DNA of 64,000 nt from Armigeres subalbatus (lineage: Eukaryota > Arthropoda > Insecta > Diptera > Culicidae), in assembly GCF_024139115.2 (NCBI RefSeq), contig NC_085141.1:367435925-367499924 (forward strand), in the 5' to 3' direction. The notes beneath the pieces are model-generated. The model was given only the letters and a program-made list of their open reading frames with translations, had not been told where the DNA came from and made no database searches. Below, piece after piece: positions 46,401 through 57,113 of this stretch; within the stretch, counting starts at the first letter, position 1, and each line of letters opens with the position of its first letter. The translations under genes were made by a program, and so were the position numbers.

Positions 46401-48690
46401 GGAAGCCTCCTTCCAAGAGGCTCAGAGCCTCCTTCCAAGAGGCTCGGAAGCCTCCTTCCAAGAGGCTCAGAAGCCTCCTTCCAAGAGGCTCAGAAGCCTC
46501 CTTCCAAGAGGCTCGGAAGCCTCCTTCCAAGAGGCTCAGGAAGCCTCCTTCCAAGAGGCTCAGGCCTCCTTCCAAGAGGCTCAGAAGCCTCCTTCCAAGA
46601 GGCTCAGGAAGCCTCCTTCCAAGAGGCTCAGAAGCCTCCTTCCAAGAGGCTCAGAGCCTCCTTCCAAGAGGCTCAGGAAGCCTCCTTCCAAGAGGCTCAG
46701 AAGCCTCCTTCCAAGAGGCCTGGAAGCCTCCTTCCAAGAGGCTCAGGCCTCCTTCCAAGAGGCTCAGGAAGCCTCCTTCCAAGAGGCTCAGGAAGCCTCC
46801 TTCAAGAGGCTCAGAGCCTCCTTCCAAGAGGCTCGGAAGCCTCCTTCCAAGAGGCTCGGAAGCCTCCTTCCAAGAGGCTCGGAAGCCTCCTTCCAAGAGG
46901 CTCGGAAGCCTCCTTCCAAGAGGCTCGGAAGCCTCTTTTCAAGCGGCTCGGAAACCTCCTTTCAAGAGGCTCGGAAGCCTCCTTTCATGAGGCTCGGAAG
47001 CCTCCTTTCATGAGGCTCGGAAGCCTCCTTTCATGAGGCTCGGTAGCCTCCTTTCAAGAGGCTCGGGAGCCTCCTTTCATGAGGCTCGGAAGCCTCCTTT
47101 CAAGAGGCTCGGAAGCCTCCTTTCATGAGGCTCGGAAGCCTTCTTTCATGAGGCTCGGGAGCCTGCTTTCAAGAGGCTCGGAAACCTCCTTTCAAGAGGC
47201 TCGGAAGCCTCCTGTCATGAGGGTCGGAAGCCTCCTTTCAAAAGGCTCGGGAGCCTCCTTTCAAGAGGCTCGGGAGCCTCCTTTCAAGAGGCTCGGGAGC
47301 CTCCTTCCATGAGGCTAGGAAGCCTCCTTCCAAGAGGCTCGGAAGCCTCCTTTCATGAGGCTCGGAAGCCTTCTTTCATGAGGCTCGGGAGCCTGCTTTC
47401 AAGAGGCTCGGAAACCTCCTTTCAAGAGGCTCGGAAGCCTCCTGTCATGAGGGTCGGAAGCCTCCTTTCAAAAGGCTCGGGAGCCTCCTTTCAAGAGGCT
47501 CGGGAGCCTTCTTTCAAGAGGCTCGGGAGCCTCCTTCCATGAGGCTCGGAAGCCTCCTTCCAAGAGGCTCGGAAGCCTCCTTCCAAGAGGCTCGGAAGCC
47601 TCCTTCCAAGAGGCTCGGAAGCCTCCTTCCAAGAGGCTCGGAAGCCTCCTTCCAAGAGGCTCGGAAGCCTCCTTCCAAGAGGCTCGGAAGCCTCCTTCCA
47701 AGAGGCTGGAAGCCTCCTTCCAAGAGGCCTGGAAGCCTCCTTCCAAGAGGCTCAGAGCCTCCTTCCAAGAGGCTCGGAAGCCTCCTTCCAAGAGGCTCAG
47801 AAGCCTCCTTCCAAGAGGCTCAGGAAGCCTCCTTCCAAGAGGCTCGGAAGCCTCCTTCCAAGAGCTCGGAAGCCTCCTTCCAAGAGGCTCAGAAGCCTCC
47901 TTCCAAGAGGCTCAAGCCTCCTTCCAAGAGGCTCAGGAAGCCTCCTTTCAAGAGGCTCGGAAGCCTCCTTCCAAGAGGCTCAGAAGCCTCCTTCAAGAGG
48001 CTCAGGAAGCCTCCTTCCAAGAGGCTCAGAAGCCTCCTTCCAAGAGGCTCAGAAGCCTCCTTCCAAGAGGCTCGGAGCCTCCTTCCAAGAGGCTCGGAAG
48101 CCTCCTTCCAAGAGGCTCGGAAGCCTCCTTCCAAGAGGCTCGGAAGCCTCCTTCCAAGAGGCTCGGAAGCCTCCTTTCAAGAGGCTCGGAAGCCTCCTTT
48201 CAAGCGGCTCGGAAGCCTCCTTTCAAGCGGCTCGGAAACCTCCTTTCATGAGGCTCGGAAGCCTTCTTCCATGAGGCTTGGTAGCCTCCTTTCAAGAGGC
48301 TCGGAAGCCTCCTTTCAAGCGGCTCGGAAGCCTCCTTTCATGAGGCTCGGAAGCCTTCTTCCATGAGGCTTGGTAGCCTCCTTTCAAGAGGCTCGGGAGC
48401 CTCCTTTCATGAGGCTCGGAAGCCTCCTTTCAAGAGGCTCAGAAGCCTCCTCTCATGAGGCTCGGAAGCCTCCTTTCATGAGGCTCGGAAGCCTTCTTTC
48501 ATGAGGCTCGGGAGCCTGCTTTCAAGAGGCTCGGAAACCTCCTTTCAAGAGGCTCGGAATCCTCCTTTCAAGAGGCTCGGAAGCCTCCTGTCATGAGGCT
48601 CGGAAGCCTCCTTTCAAAAGGCTCAGAAGCCTCCTTCCATGAGGCTCGGAAGCCTCCTTTCAAGAGTTTCGGAAGCCTTCTTTCTACTGA
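43464..48690 (+). repeat. 23-bp hairpin minisatellite, main part of array 1
   Basis: Roughly 230 units of a 22-24-bp monomer, consensus GGAAGCCTCCTTTCAAGAGGCTC. AGCCTC and GAGGCT in each unit are complementary around a CTTTCAA or CTTCCAA loop, so every monomer can form a hairpin. Variants are zoned: TTTCAAG units at 43464-44160 and 44420-44820, TTCCAAG units at 44160-44420 and through most of 44830-46930 and 47540-48170, and TTTCATG units at 46980-47290 and 48240-48650. No plus-strand frame of the 23-bp unit has a stop, which gives frames up to 986 codons (44076-47036); these are not called as genes. Confidence 0.97.
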
Positions 48691-49763
48691 TTATACAGGC
48701 ATTCTCGCCGACAACGCCGTCTGTGAGATAGGTCGGGGGGTCAGCTTAGGACCAGGCCGGGGGTCGGTTTGGGAACACTAAAAATTTTCTACCTCTTGAA
48801 AGTCAAAAAGGAACTCACTAAGCCACCCTTATCGAGCACAAAACACTGGATAACATGCGTTCTCAGCGTTACGAAATCTGCTCCACTTGCCAGCTCCGTA
48901 CTGATCAAGGAATGGCAGGTGCGGAAACATTCCTTGACCATTTTATGTCTTATCTCTAGCGCAGTACTTTTGAAGTCCTACCTGTGAAGGGGGGAGGTGT
49001 GAAATTAATTCTGAAGGTACTTTTTATTTCCTTAATAATTATCTAAGGGAGCAAAGTATCATTTCGCCAAACCCCCTAACAAGACCCCCTCCCACCATTT
49101 ATTTTACTTTAGTAAGATGGTCTGTAAAGTATGTGTTGATGTCGTCTGTCCTGGCGAACTATTCTGATTTAGTTGCATTTTTCACAACTTTGTTTTACAA
49201 TTAAGCTTCAGGTGACGCGGAGCGGTTGATGGTGCAACGCGATATGTTTCTGCAGTTGTTGATCAAACCTGCCAGACCGAACCAATTGTGCTGAAAGTGT
49301 CTCAGATGTCGTCGACTATCTGCAGGAGCAACCACATTTGATAGATCTTTTGCCAAAATTTGTATGTAAAGGTATTCATCACCTGAGCGATCGTTTTCAG
49401 GGCTCCGAAGGTTGAAGACCTATAGTAGATCCAGTATGGGACAACATCGACTGAATTACTTCCAGAAATAGCCAGAGATCAAATTCAATCACAATCAAGT
49501 TGCTGTAACCATTTTAGTTTGACTTGTGGATAAGGAAGCTATAGAAGTTAATCTCGAGACAAAGCAAAAAAAAAATAGAGCAAATTACAATTAAAAAGAA
49601 CCTTCTTCGAGACGAGCCAGCCTTGGGCTGAAATTCTCGATAATAAAGAATAAAAAAAGAACCTTCTTTTGTTCATTGCAAAAGTATTTTTTAGCACTCA
49701 TAGCATTCACGCAGAAAACATTTAAACCGCTCATTACCAATAAAATATATTTCAGAACACGTA
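48691..49763. other. unrecognised sequence between array 1 and a MITE
   Basis: Unique sequence, probably intronic relative to the downstream syntrophin exons. Poly-G/C runs such as GGTCGGGGGGTCAG (about 48731) and CCCCCTAACAAGACCCCCTC (about 49073) stand out. No gene recognised. Confidence 0.4.
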
Positions 49764-49954
49764 GGGGAACAGACGGCTTTGGCAGGTTTTGTTCTATTAT
49801 TGGCAGGGGGGTTTTTGTCGACCGAATTTTATGAAATTTGGCCACAATATTCTTTGATATGCAAAGAATGTTTGGGCCAAATTTGAGCATAATCAGTCAT
49901 AAAAAACCCCCCTGCCAATAATAGAACAAAACCTGCCAAAGCCGTCATTACCCC
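49764..49954. mobile_element. 191-bp MITE with ~50-bp terminal inverted repeats
   Basis: The ends GGGGAACAGACGGCTTTGGC and the reverse complement GGGGTAATGACGGCTTTGGC continue as an almost perfect inverted repeat through TTCTATTATTGGCAGGGGGG. TA flanks both sides (49762-49763, 49955-49956). There is a short spacer and no coding capacity. TA duplication fits Tc1/mariner-type mobilisation. Confidence 0.9.
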
Positions 49955-49956
49955 TA

Positions 49957-51451
49957 TTCATCTGAATTTCAAATCTGTTTTGTATATTGTCCCATAAAGC
50001 GAACAATTATTGCCGCGCCAAGACCCGTTGTGTGTTTCTATCTTGGAGTTTGTAAATCGTGTACCGATGTGCACATTGGATTAGTCTCCTAGAGCATGTG
50101 ACTATGACAGAAACAGAAGCGACAGCAGATTGAATGAATAATTAAATCTATTGCTTTCAGTGGAAAAATTAGAACGAATACAGACGTTTCGGCTGTTATG
50201 TCTACATCACTCGAGAATATATTGGAAAGGCAAGCTTCAGTAATTCAGTGGTGAAATGCGTAACCACTATGCCGTCCAAAGGTGGCTGTGTTCTAATTTC
50301 AATTAAGCCAAGTTTGTTGCAAATAGTCTCCTCCTTTTACACATTTTTAGAACGATGAAGTTTTATTTAGTGACATTAAGGCCCTTGGAACTCGCTTATA
50401 TCACAGGGAGTTCCCAAATGTGACTAAATGTAATGTTGCTTGGACTGCGGACACCAAAGATTGTGTTAAGAGAATCAGCAAGGGTTTTTACTTCTGACTT
50501 ATGTTTTCTGCCAAACATCCTATTTGTAAAATCAATTTTCATAACAATTCCTACATTCCTAAAAAATCTGAGGAAACATAATATGATTTTTAATATGGAA
50601 TTTTGTTTGAAGTCCGCTGCAAGTATTATTAAGAATTCATGCGGAATTCAACTTCGAATACTTCTAAAATTCTTTTAAAAATCAGTATCAAATTCTTATC
50701 GATTTCATGTATTGCAATCAACTATGACTACCTGCGATTCCAAATTGAATTCTAAGCAAGAGATCCAATTTGGGAATTACATGTTGTAAATACTGTTCGG
50801 GAATTAATGACGAATCAGCTTGGAATTACCACTTCAGCTTAATTATATTTCGTTTATCCTAAAATCCTGTATTGTCATCACATCATCAACTTTCGGTGCT
50901 TAAAAGTGACTTTCATTTTCATTAACCATCGTTATTCAGCTTTTGAACTTTAGAACTTTGTTTGCTTTAATTAAACCACCTGAAACTCACACACAAAGCC
51001 AGCATCCATCTATTCATCCTAACTTTAGCGTTGCTTTATATGACCTGAAAATACCTACTCGTGCTCGATTCGCATACAATAGAGCCCCAGCGTACCAAGA
51101 AGCAAAACCCACAAAGTTCAGCACAGCTACAAATTGGTTACAAACTTACTCCTGCCGATGTCTCTCCGTTACGGAGAAAACTTTCCCACCAGCCAACCAA
51201 TCGGGCGGTGGGAAACCGACGAGTCACCGCTCCTCTTCCATCGCGCCCTCCCCGAATTCGAAAGATATTTTGTCTGATTGATGGTTCTGAGCTCAAGGCT
51301 TCCCATTTCTCCCAATCCATATTTGATTAAGGGACTCTTTTGTCCGATGCAGCTTTGCGCATAAGCTCCCGTCCGACAATTTTCTTCGAGCAGCATCCTC
51401 CCAAATTGAACGCCGAACGCAACTAAATCGAATCCTCTTTTCCACTTTCAG
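49957..51451 (+). other. intron or upstream sequence of the syntrophin gene
   Basis: AT-rich non-repetitive DNA ending in the acceptor TCCTCTTTTCCACTTTCAG at 51433-51451. No earlier coding exon is recognised here. 50940-51330 is slightly richer and has overlapping short frames that I regard as chance. Confidence 0.6.
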
Positions 51452-51866
51452 GAGCAACCACAGCGGCAACAACGGTTCGAACAATTCGTCGCAGCCCTCG
51501 TCGGCGGGTGCATCCGGGCCATCGATCCACTCGTCGGAGAATCTGAGCAACGGCGGAGGTCAGAACGGCGTGACGACCCCGGCCGGAAGCAGCACACTCA
51601 ACGGCGGAGGCAGTCTCAATGGGGACAATTTCCTCAATAACAACAACAACAACAGCAACAGTAGCAGCAGCAACAGCAACGGCACCGGTTTGGTCAATGG
51701 AAACAGCAACGGACTGAGTGGGGGCATTGTGGGAGGCGGTAATATACTGAACAATAATAGTGGGGGAGCGGGCAGTGCCGGGAGTGGTAGCAACAACAAC
51801 AGCATCGACAATGGAATCGCCGAAATTTGCGACGTACCTGATTCGGTGGCGAACCAGAAGCGACAT
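51452..51866 (+). CDS. Syn1-like: syntrophin exon: Asn/Ser/Gly-rich linker before the PDZ domain
   Basis: Bounded by acceptor CCACTTTCAG (ends 51451) and donor CAT|GTGAGTGG (GT at 51867). 415 nt; the first base completes a codon from an earlier exon, then it is open with no stop. It encodes SNHSGNNGSNNSSQPSSAGA..., a run of Asn/Ser codons (NNNNNSNSSSSNSNGTG at about 51640-51690), Gly-rich stretches, and ends ICDVPDSVANQKRH. The next exon continues in phase 0 with the PDZ domain. In syntrophins this linker lies between the first half of a split PH domain and the PDZ. The linker itself is not conserved; the call depends on the following exon. The start codon is not in view. Confidence 0.82.
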
Positions 51867-52094
51867 GTGAGTGGTAGTTTAGTAGCGTAGTTTCATTGGC
51901 GTAGTTAGGAATGTGTGAAGTAGGGTACGGCTAATTTGCCTAAGTTGGATTGGAGCTACATTGCTTGTGTACAATTAGAAATGCTGCGTGCCAGAATAAA
52001 ATATGACCCTGAAATAATGTTCTAGCTACACCAACGGACTTACCCACGTGATTGATTTGACGGAATTTTGAAAATGCCTATCTGCTCGTTTCAG
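51867..52094 (+). other. 228-bp syntrophin intron
   Basis: GTGAGTGG at the 5' end and TATCTGCTCGTTTCAG at the 3' end. Phase 0. AT-rich with no repeat. Confidence 0.85.
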
Positions 52095-52329
52095 GTCCGC
52101 GTTATCAAGTCTGACAACAACGGGCTCGGTATATCGATCAAGGGTGGTCGCGAAAACCGAATGCCCATCCTGATATCGAAAATCTTCCGCGGGATGGCTG
52201 CAGACAACGCCAAAGGGCTGTACGTGGGCGACGCGATTCTGTCGGTGAACGGCGAAGACCTGCGGGATGCCACCCACGAGGAAGCGGTCCGGTCCCTGAA
52301 GCGAGCCGGTCGGGTCGTGGATCTAGAAG
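52095..52329 (+). CDS. Syn1-like: syntrophin exon: PDZ domain
   Basis: This encodes a PDZ domain nearly identical to those of animal syntrophins: [76 protein letters not shown]. The GLGI carboxylate-binding loop is at 52122-52133, and the helix B first residue is His (codon 52275-52277), so it is a class I PDZ. Syntrophins are cytoplasmic adaptors of the dystrophin complex, binding channels and signalling proteins through this domain. The exon is 235 nt and ends one base into a codon at donor GAAG|GTGAGTCA (GT at 52330), placing the missing final PDZ strand in a downstream exon I could not find. Alpha/beta-type syntrophin is likely. Confidence 0.95.
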
Positions 52330-53639
52330 GTGAGTCAACAACAACATCAACACCACCAACAGCAATAACAACACTGACTATGTACGTGTGGGCCAGCGGC
52401 GGGTGGATGCGCGAAAGTCATCGAATTACAGGAAAAACCACCTCCACGGTTCGATGCTTTGATGATGAACGCTTGGCCCGAGGCTGAGTGGGTGGTGATT
52501 GATGTGGGAAGGCAGCACCGCGTTGACTGGAACCAAAGTTGTTGTTTATTGAAATTCCACGTTCACGTTGGCGTTGTCGTAGCTAGCGGGGAACGGAATT
52601 GAGCTGCCCTATGGCCCACCACCAGCCGGGAAAATAAACAAAGGGTCACAATAGAGCACCAACTGTAGTTAAAACGTTTGTTTTCAATAGCAAGTGGGAA
52701 AAGTCGAGCTTAGCAGGATTATTTAATTGCAAAATAATGACTCTCATGCGGAATGAAAATTGTTAGTCATTGAACGCATTACACTTATTTGAGATACAGT
52801 CTCTCTATATAGGGATTATCGGGATCAAGTGACAGAACTCCGCCTTGGATGAATATTTGGTATAAAAACGTTTATTATAATGAAATATCCAGAAAAATCC
52901 ACACAGCGTTAAAGGTGCCTTTCTTATGAATTATGAAACGTCATGAGTAAAAACCATGAGAGTGGGCACTGCATAATAACACTTTGGTTATTGAAAAAGG
53001 GGAAAGCGGTGGAGAAAGGGTTTTGTCGAAAAAACGAACAATTCACTACAACTTCTGAACCCCTTGACTGTTTTCATACAAATTTGGCACATATAGTCTC
53101 GATTCTGATAAAACGATAACTGTATGGCGATTATTAGAAAAAGGGGGAGGGGTAATGTTAAAAAACTCAGTTATACTTCTGAAACCTTTGATAGATTTCT
53201 ACTAAAATTTGGACACATATTCTCTTTCCTGAGCAGACGAAAACGGAGGGAAAGAGACTTGGGACAAAGGTAGGTGTGGGGTTGCAGCAGGGTTAGTGAG
53301 GTTATGCATATGTTCGTTAGCCATAAAAACGCTATGCATAATTACACAACGACACAAAGAACGTTAGGTATAAACGACGCTAGACATAACTTAAGTTCCA
53401 TATTCTTCAGTTCATACGAGGTTCTTTGGGTTTGTACAAAGCCTCGGAAATATTTTCAATGCTTTATTAAAGTGATTTTCAAATTGACATAGAGTTCATC
53501 ACTTGGCAAAAATCGAAAACAAATTCCCCAAAATGAAACTTTTAGTGAAAATACCACTTCTTTGAATATAACATATGTCCAAAATTATAATTAAAAAAAA
53601 ATAGCATTTTCCAGAAAATTACATTTCGATTGATGTGTG
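52330..53639 (+). other. syntrophin intron with diverged tandem phrases
   Basis: Starts with donor GTGAGTCAACAACA and a CAACA-rich patch. 52990-53240 holds two or three diverged copies of a phrase like ACTTCTGAACCCCTTGACTG / ACTTCTGAAACCTTTGATAG followed by CAAATTTGGCACATAT, about 120 bp apart. No further syntrophin exon recognised. Confidence 0.55.
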
Positions 53640-54745
53640 TGACGGATGGACGGACGGAAGAAATATAGAAGGACCGACGGAAGGAGTACGGACGGACGGA
53701 CAAATGGAGTACGGACGGACGGAAGGAGCATGAGCGGATGGACGGATGGACGAAAGAAGCACGGACAGGTGGAGAGAGTACGGATGGACGGAAGGTGTGC
53801 GGAAAACGATCGGAGGAGCCAAGATGGACGGAAGGAGCACAGACGGACGGACGAAAGGAGTACGGACGGACGGACGGACTGACGGAAGAATTACGGACGG
53901 ACGGAAAGGGTACGGGTGGACGAAAGGAGCATGGACGGAAGAAGCACGGACAGGTGGAAGAAGTACGTATGGACGGAAGGTGTGCGGAGTACGGACGGGT
54001 GGGCGGACGAAAGGGGTACGGACGGACGGACGAAAGGAGTATGGACGGACGGACGGACGCAATAAATACGGATGGACGGGAGGAGTACTGACGGACAGAA
54101 GGAGCATGGACGGACGAATGGATGGACGGAAGAAGTACGAACAGGTGTTAGGAGTACGGGCGGACGGACGGTCAGTCAGAAGGAGTACGGGCGGACGAAA
54201 AGAGTACGGACGGATGAGCATAACGGAAGGAGCATAGATGGACGGAAGGAGTACAGACGGACGGACGAAAGGAGTACGGACGGACGGACGGACTGACGGA
54301 AGAATTACGGACGGTCGGAAGGGGTACGGGCGGACGAAAGGATCATGGACGGAAGAAGCACGGACAGGTGGAAGAAGTACGTATGGACGGAAGGCGTGTG
54401 GAGTACGGACGGAAGGTGTGCGGAGTACGGAGCATAGACGGCCGTAAAGAGTACGGACGGACGGAAGGAGTACGGACGGACGGACATAAGGAGCATGAAC
54501 GGACGGACGAATGGACGGAAAAAGTACGGGCGATCAGAAGGAGTATGGGCGGACGGAAGGAGTACGGATGGACGGAAGATGTACGGGCGGACGGATGGGC
54601 GGAAGAAGCACGGACAGGCGAAAGGGGTACGGATGGACGGACCGGAAGGAGCATAGACGGACGGAAAAAGTTCGTACGGACCTTAGGAGTACGGACGGAA
54701 GGAGCATAGACGGACGGGAGTAGTACGGACGGACGGACTGTCGGA
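53640..54745 (+). repeat. GGACGGAC minisatellite
   Basis: A 1.1-kb array of units about 16-24 bp long built from GGACGGACGGAAGGAGTACG and variants (GGAAGAAGCACGGACAGG, GGTGTGCGGAGTACGG). One strand is purine-rich. A block of about 170 bp at about 53818-53990 recurs at about 54234-54410 with few changes (offset about 416), a higher-order duplication. Frames of up to 200 codons on both strands are repeat artefacts. Confidence 0.95.
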
Positions 54746-55184
54746 ATGATTACAAACGAATGGAAATAGAATAGCGAGGGGGCATACCTACACTATTTGG
54801 TGTACGTCCAGGAGGGGGTTCAATGCTCAAATAGTCAAACAAAATTGATTTAAAAAAATCTTTAAAAATGAGCCATTAATCTTTTTCACATTGTATAGTC
54901 GAATATGGTGCTTTTTTACTCAAGTTTCGTGAATATTACGTGGATAGTGCTAAACTAATGTTGTTTTGTTTCATCAGAATATATGTTGTTATTCTTGTCT
55001 ACCACAACAAGCATAGTGTATGAAGGGCTTTATTATAAAAGGTCAAAAGATCAAAACGACGAAGAAACAAATTTTGAAAACCTCTTATGTAATCTATCTG
55101 ATCGAGACTAAAAAAAAGTTTAATGATATGATAAGGTTGCGGAACTTCTGAACTGAAATCTAGAATTTAAAGGTTTGGAAGCAC
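54746..55184. other. no recognisable feature
   Basis: AT-rich unique spacer between two minisatellites, presumably still intronic. Confidence 0.4.
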
Positions 55185-57113
55185 CCACTGGAAGCCTCCT
55201 TTCAAGAGGCTCGGAAGCCTCCTTTCAAGAGGCTCGGAAGCCTCCTTTCAAGAGGCTCGGAAGCCTCCTTTCAAGAGGCTCGGAAGCCTCCTTTCAAGAG
55301 GCTCGGAAGCCTCCTTTCAAGAGGCTCGGAAGCCTCCTTTCAAGAGGCTCAGAGCCTCCTTTCAAGAGGCTCAGAAGCCTCCTTTCAAGAGGCTCAGAGC
55401 CTCCTTTCAAGAGGCTCAGGAAGCCTCCTTTCAAGAGCTCAAGCCTCCTTTCAAGAGGCTCAGAAGCCTCCTTTCAAGAGGCTCAGAAGCCTCCTTTCAA
55501 GAGGCTCAGGAAGCCTCCTTTCAAGAGGCTCAGAAGCCTCCTTTCAAGAGGCTCAGAAGCCTCCTTTCAAGAGGCTCAGAAGCCTCCTTTCAAGATGCTC
55601 AGGAAGCCTTCTTTCAAGAGGCTCAGGCCTCCTTTCAAGAGGCTCAGAGCCTCCTTTCAAGAGGCTCAGAAGCCTCCTTTCAAGAGGCTCAGGAAGCCTC
55701 CTTTCAAGAGGCTCGGAAGCCTCCTTTCAAGAGGCTCAGAAGCCTCCTTTCAAGAGGCTCAGAGCCTCCTTTCAAGAGGCTCGGAAGCCTCCTTTCAAGA
55801 GGCTCAGAAGCCTCCTTTCAAGAGGCTCAGAAGCCTCCTTTCAAGAGGCTCAGAAGCCTCCTTTCAAGATGCTCAGGAAGCCTCCTTTCAAGATGCTCAG
55901 GAAGCCTCCTTTCAAGATGCTCAGGAAGCCTCCTTTCAAGAGGCTCAGGAAGCCTCCTTTCAAGAGGCTCAGAGCCTCCTTTCAAGAGGCTCCGGAAGCC
56001 TCCTTTCAAGAGGCTCAGGAAGCCTCCTTTCAAGAGGCTCAGAAGCCTCCTTTCAAGAGGCTCAGGCCTCCTTTCAAGAGGCTCAGAAGCCTCCTTTCAA
56101 GAGGCTCAGAAGCCTCCTTTCAAGAGGCTCAGAAGCCTCCTTTCAAAGGCTCAGAAGCCTCCTTTCAAGAGGCTCAGAGCCTCCTTTCAAGAGGCTCAGA
56201 AGCCTCCTTTCAAGAGGCTCAGGCCTCCTTTCAAGAGGCTCAGAAGCCTCCTTTCAAGAGGCTCAGAAGCCTCCTTTCAAGAGGCTCAGAAGCCTCCTTT
56301 CAAGATGCTCAGAAGCCTCCTTTCAAGAGGCTCAGGAAGCCTCCTTTCAAGAGGCTCAGAGCCTCCTTTCAAGAGGCTCAAAGCCTCCTTTCAAGAGGCT
56401 CAGAGCCTCCTTTCAAGAGGCTCAGGAAGCCTCCTTTCAAGAGGCTCAGAAGCCTCCTTTCAAGAGGCTCCAGAAGCCTCCTTTCAAGAGGCTCAGAAGC
56501 CTCCTTTCAAGAGGCTCAAGCCTCCTTTCAAGAGGCTCAGAAGCCTCCTTTCAAGAGGCTCAGGAAGCCTCCTTTCAAGAGGCTCAGAGCCTCCTTTCAA
56601 GAGGCTCAGAAGCCTCCTTTCAAGAGGCTCGGAAGCCTCCTTTCAAGAGGCTCGGAAGCCTCCTTTCAAGAGGCTCGGAAGCCTCCTTTCAAGAGGCTCG
56701 GAAGCCTCCTTTCAAGAGGCTCGGAAGCCTCCTTTCAAGAGGCTCGGAAGCCTCCTTTCAAGAGGCTCGGAAGCCTCCTTTTCAAGAGGCTTGGAAGCCT
56801 CCTTTTCAAGAGGCTTGGAAGCCTCCTTTTCAAGAGGCTTGGAAGCCTCCTTTTCAAGTGGCTTGGAAGCCTCCTTTTCAAGAGGCTTGGAAGCCTCCTT
56901 TTCAAGAGGCTTGGAAGCCTCCTTTTCAAGAGGCTTGGAAGCCTCCTTTTCAAGAGGCTTGGAAGCCTCCTTTTCAAGAGGCTTGGAAGCCTCCTTTTCA
57001 AGAGGCTTGGAAGCCTCCTTTTCAAGAGGCTTGGAAGCCTCCTTTTCAAGAGGCTTGGAAGCCTCCTTTTCAAGAGGCTTGGAAGTCTCCTTTTCAAGAG
57101 GCTCGGAAGCTTG
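55185..57113 (+). repeat. 23-bp hairpin minisatellite, array 2
   Basis: About 84 units of the same monomer as array 1 and in the same orientation, nearly all the TTTCAAG variant. From about 56775 to 57095 the unit becomes 24 bp (GCTTGGAAGCCTCCTTTTCAAGAG order) and about 14 copies are almost identical, with a perfect AAGCCTC/GAGGCTT stem. The plus strand is open for 648 codons (55175-57121) for the same reason as in array 1; in the 24-bp part each frame repeats one octapeptide (LGSLLFKR). Confidence 0.97.

Noticed and set aside
44076..47036. 986-codon plus-strand open frame (and the 648-, 440-, 275- and 235-codon frames in the arrays)
   Set aside because: Produced by a 23-24-bp repeat with no stop codon in any plus frame; all three frames give the same cyclic peptide and there is no non-repeat domain.
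51423..51866. 147-codon minus frame and an 83-codon poly-Leu minus frame over the syntrophin exon
   Set aside because: Antisense shadows of the Asn/Ser/Gly codon runs in the spliced plus-strand exon.
53646..54709. Overlapping frames of 70-200 codons on both strands of the GGACGGAC array
   Set aside because: Open on both strands from repeat periodicity; only Arg/Asp/Gly/Thr or Pro/Ser-rich repeats, no domain.
40490..57113. CRISPR-like array of short repeats
   Set aside because: Units are contiguous without unique spacers, and the context is an insect genome.
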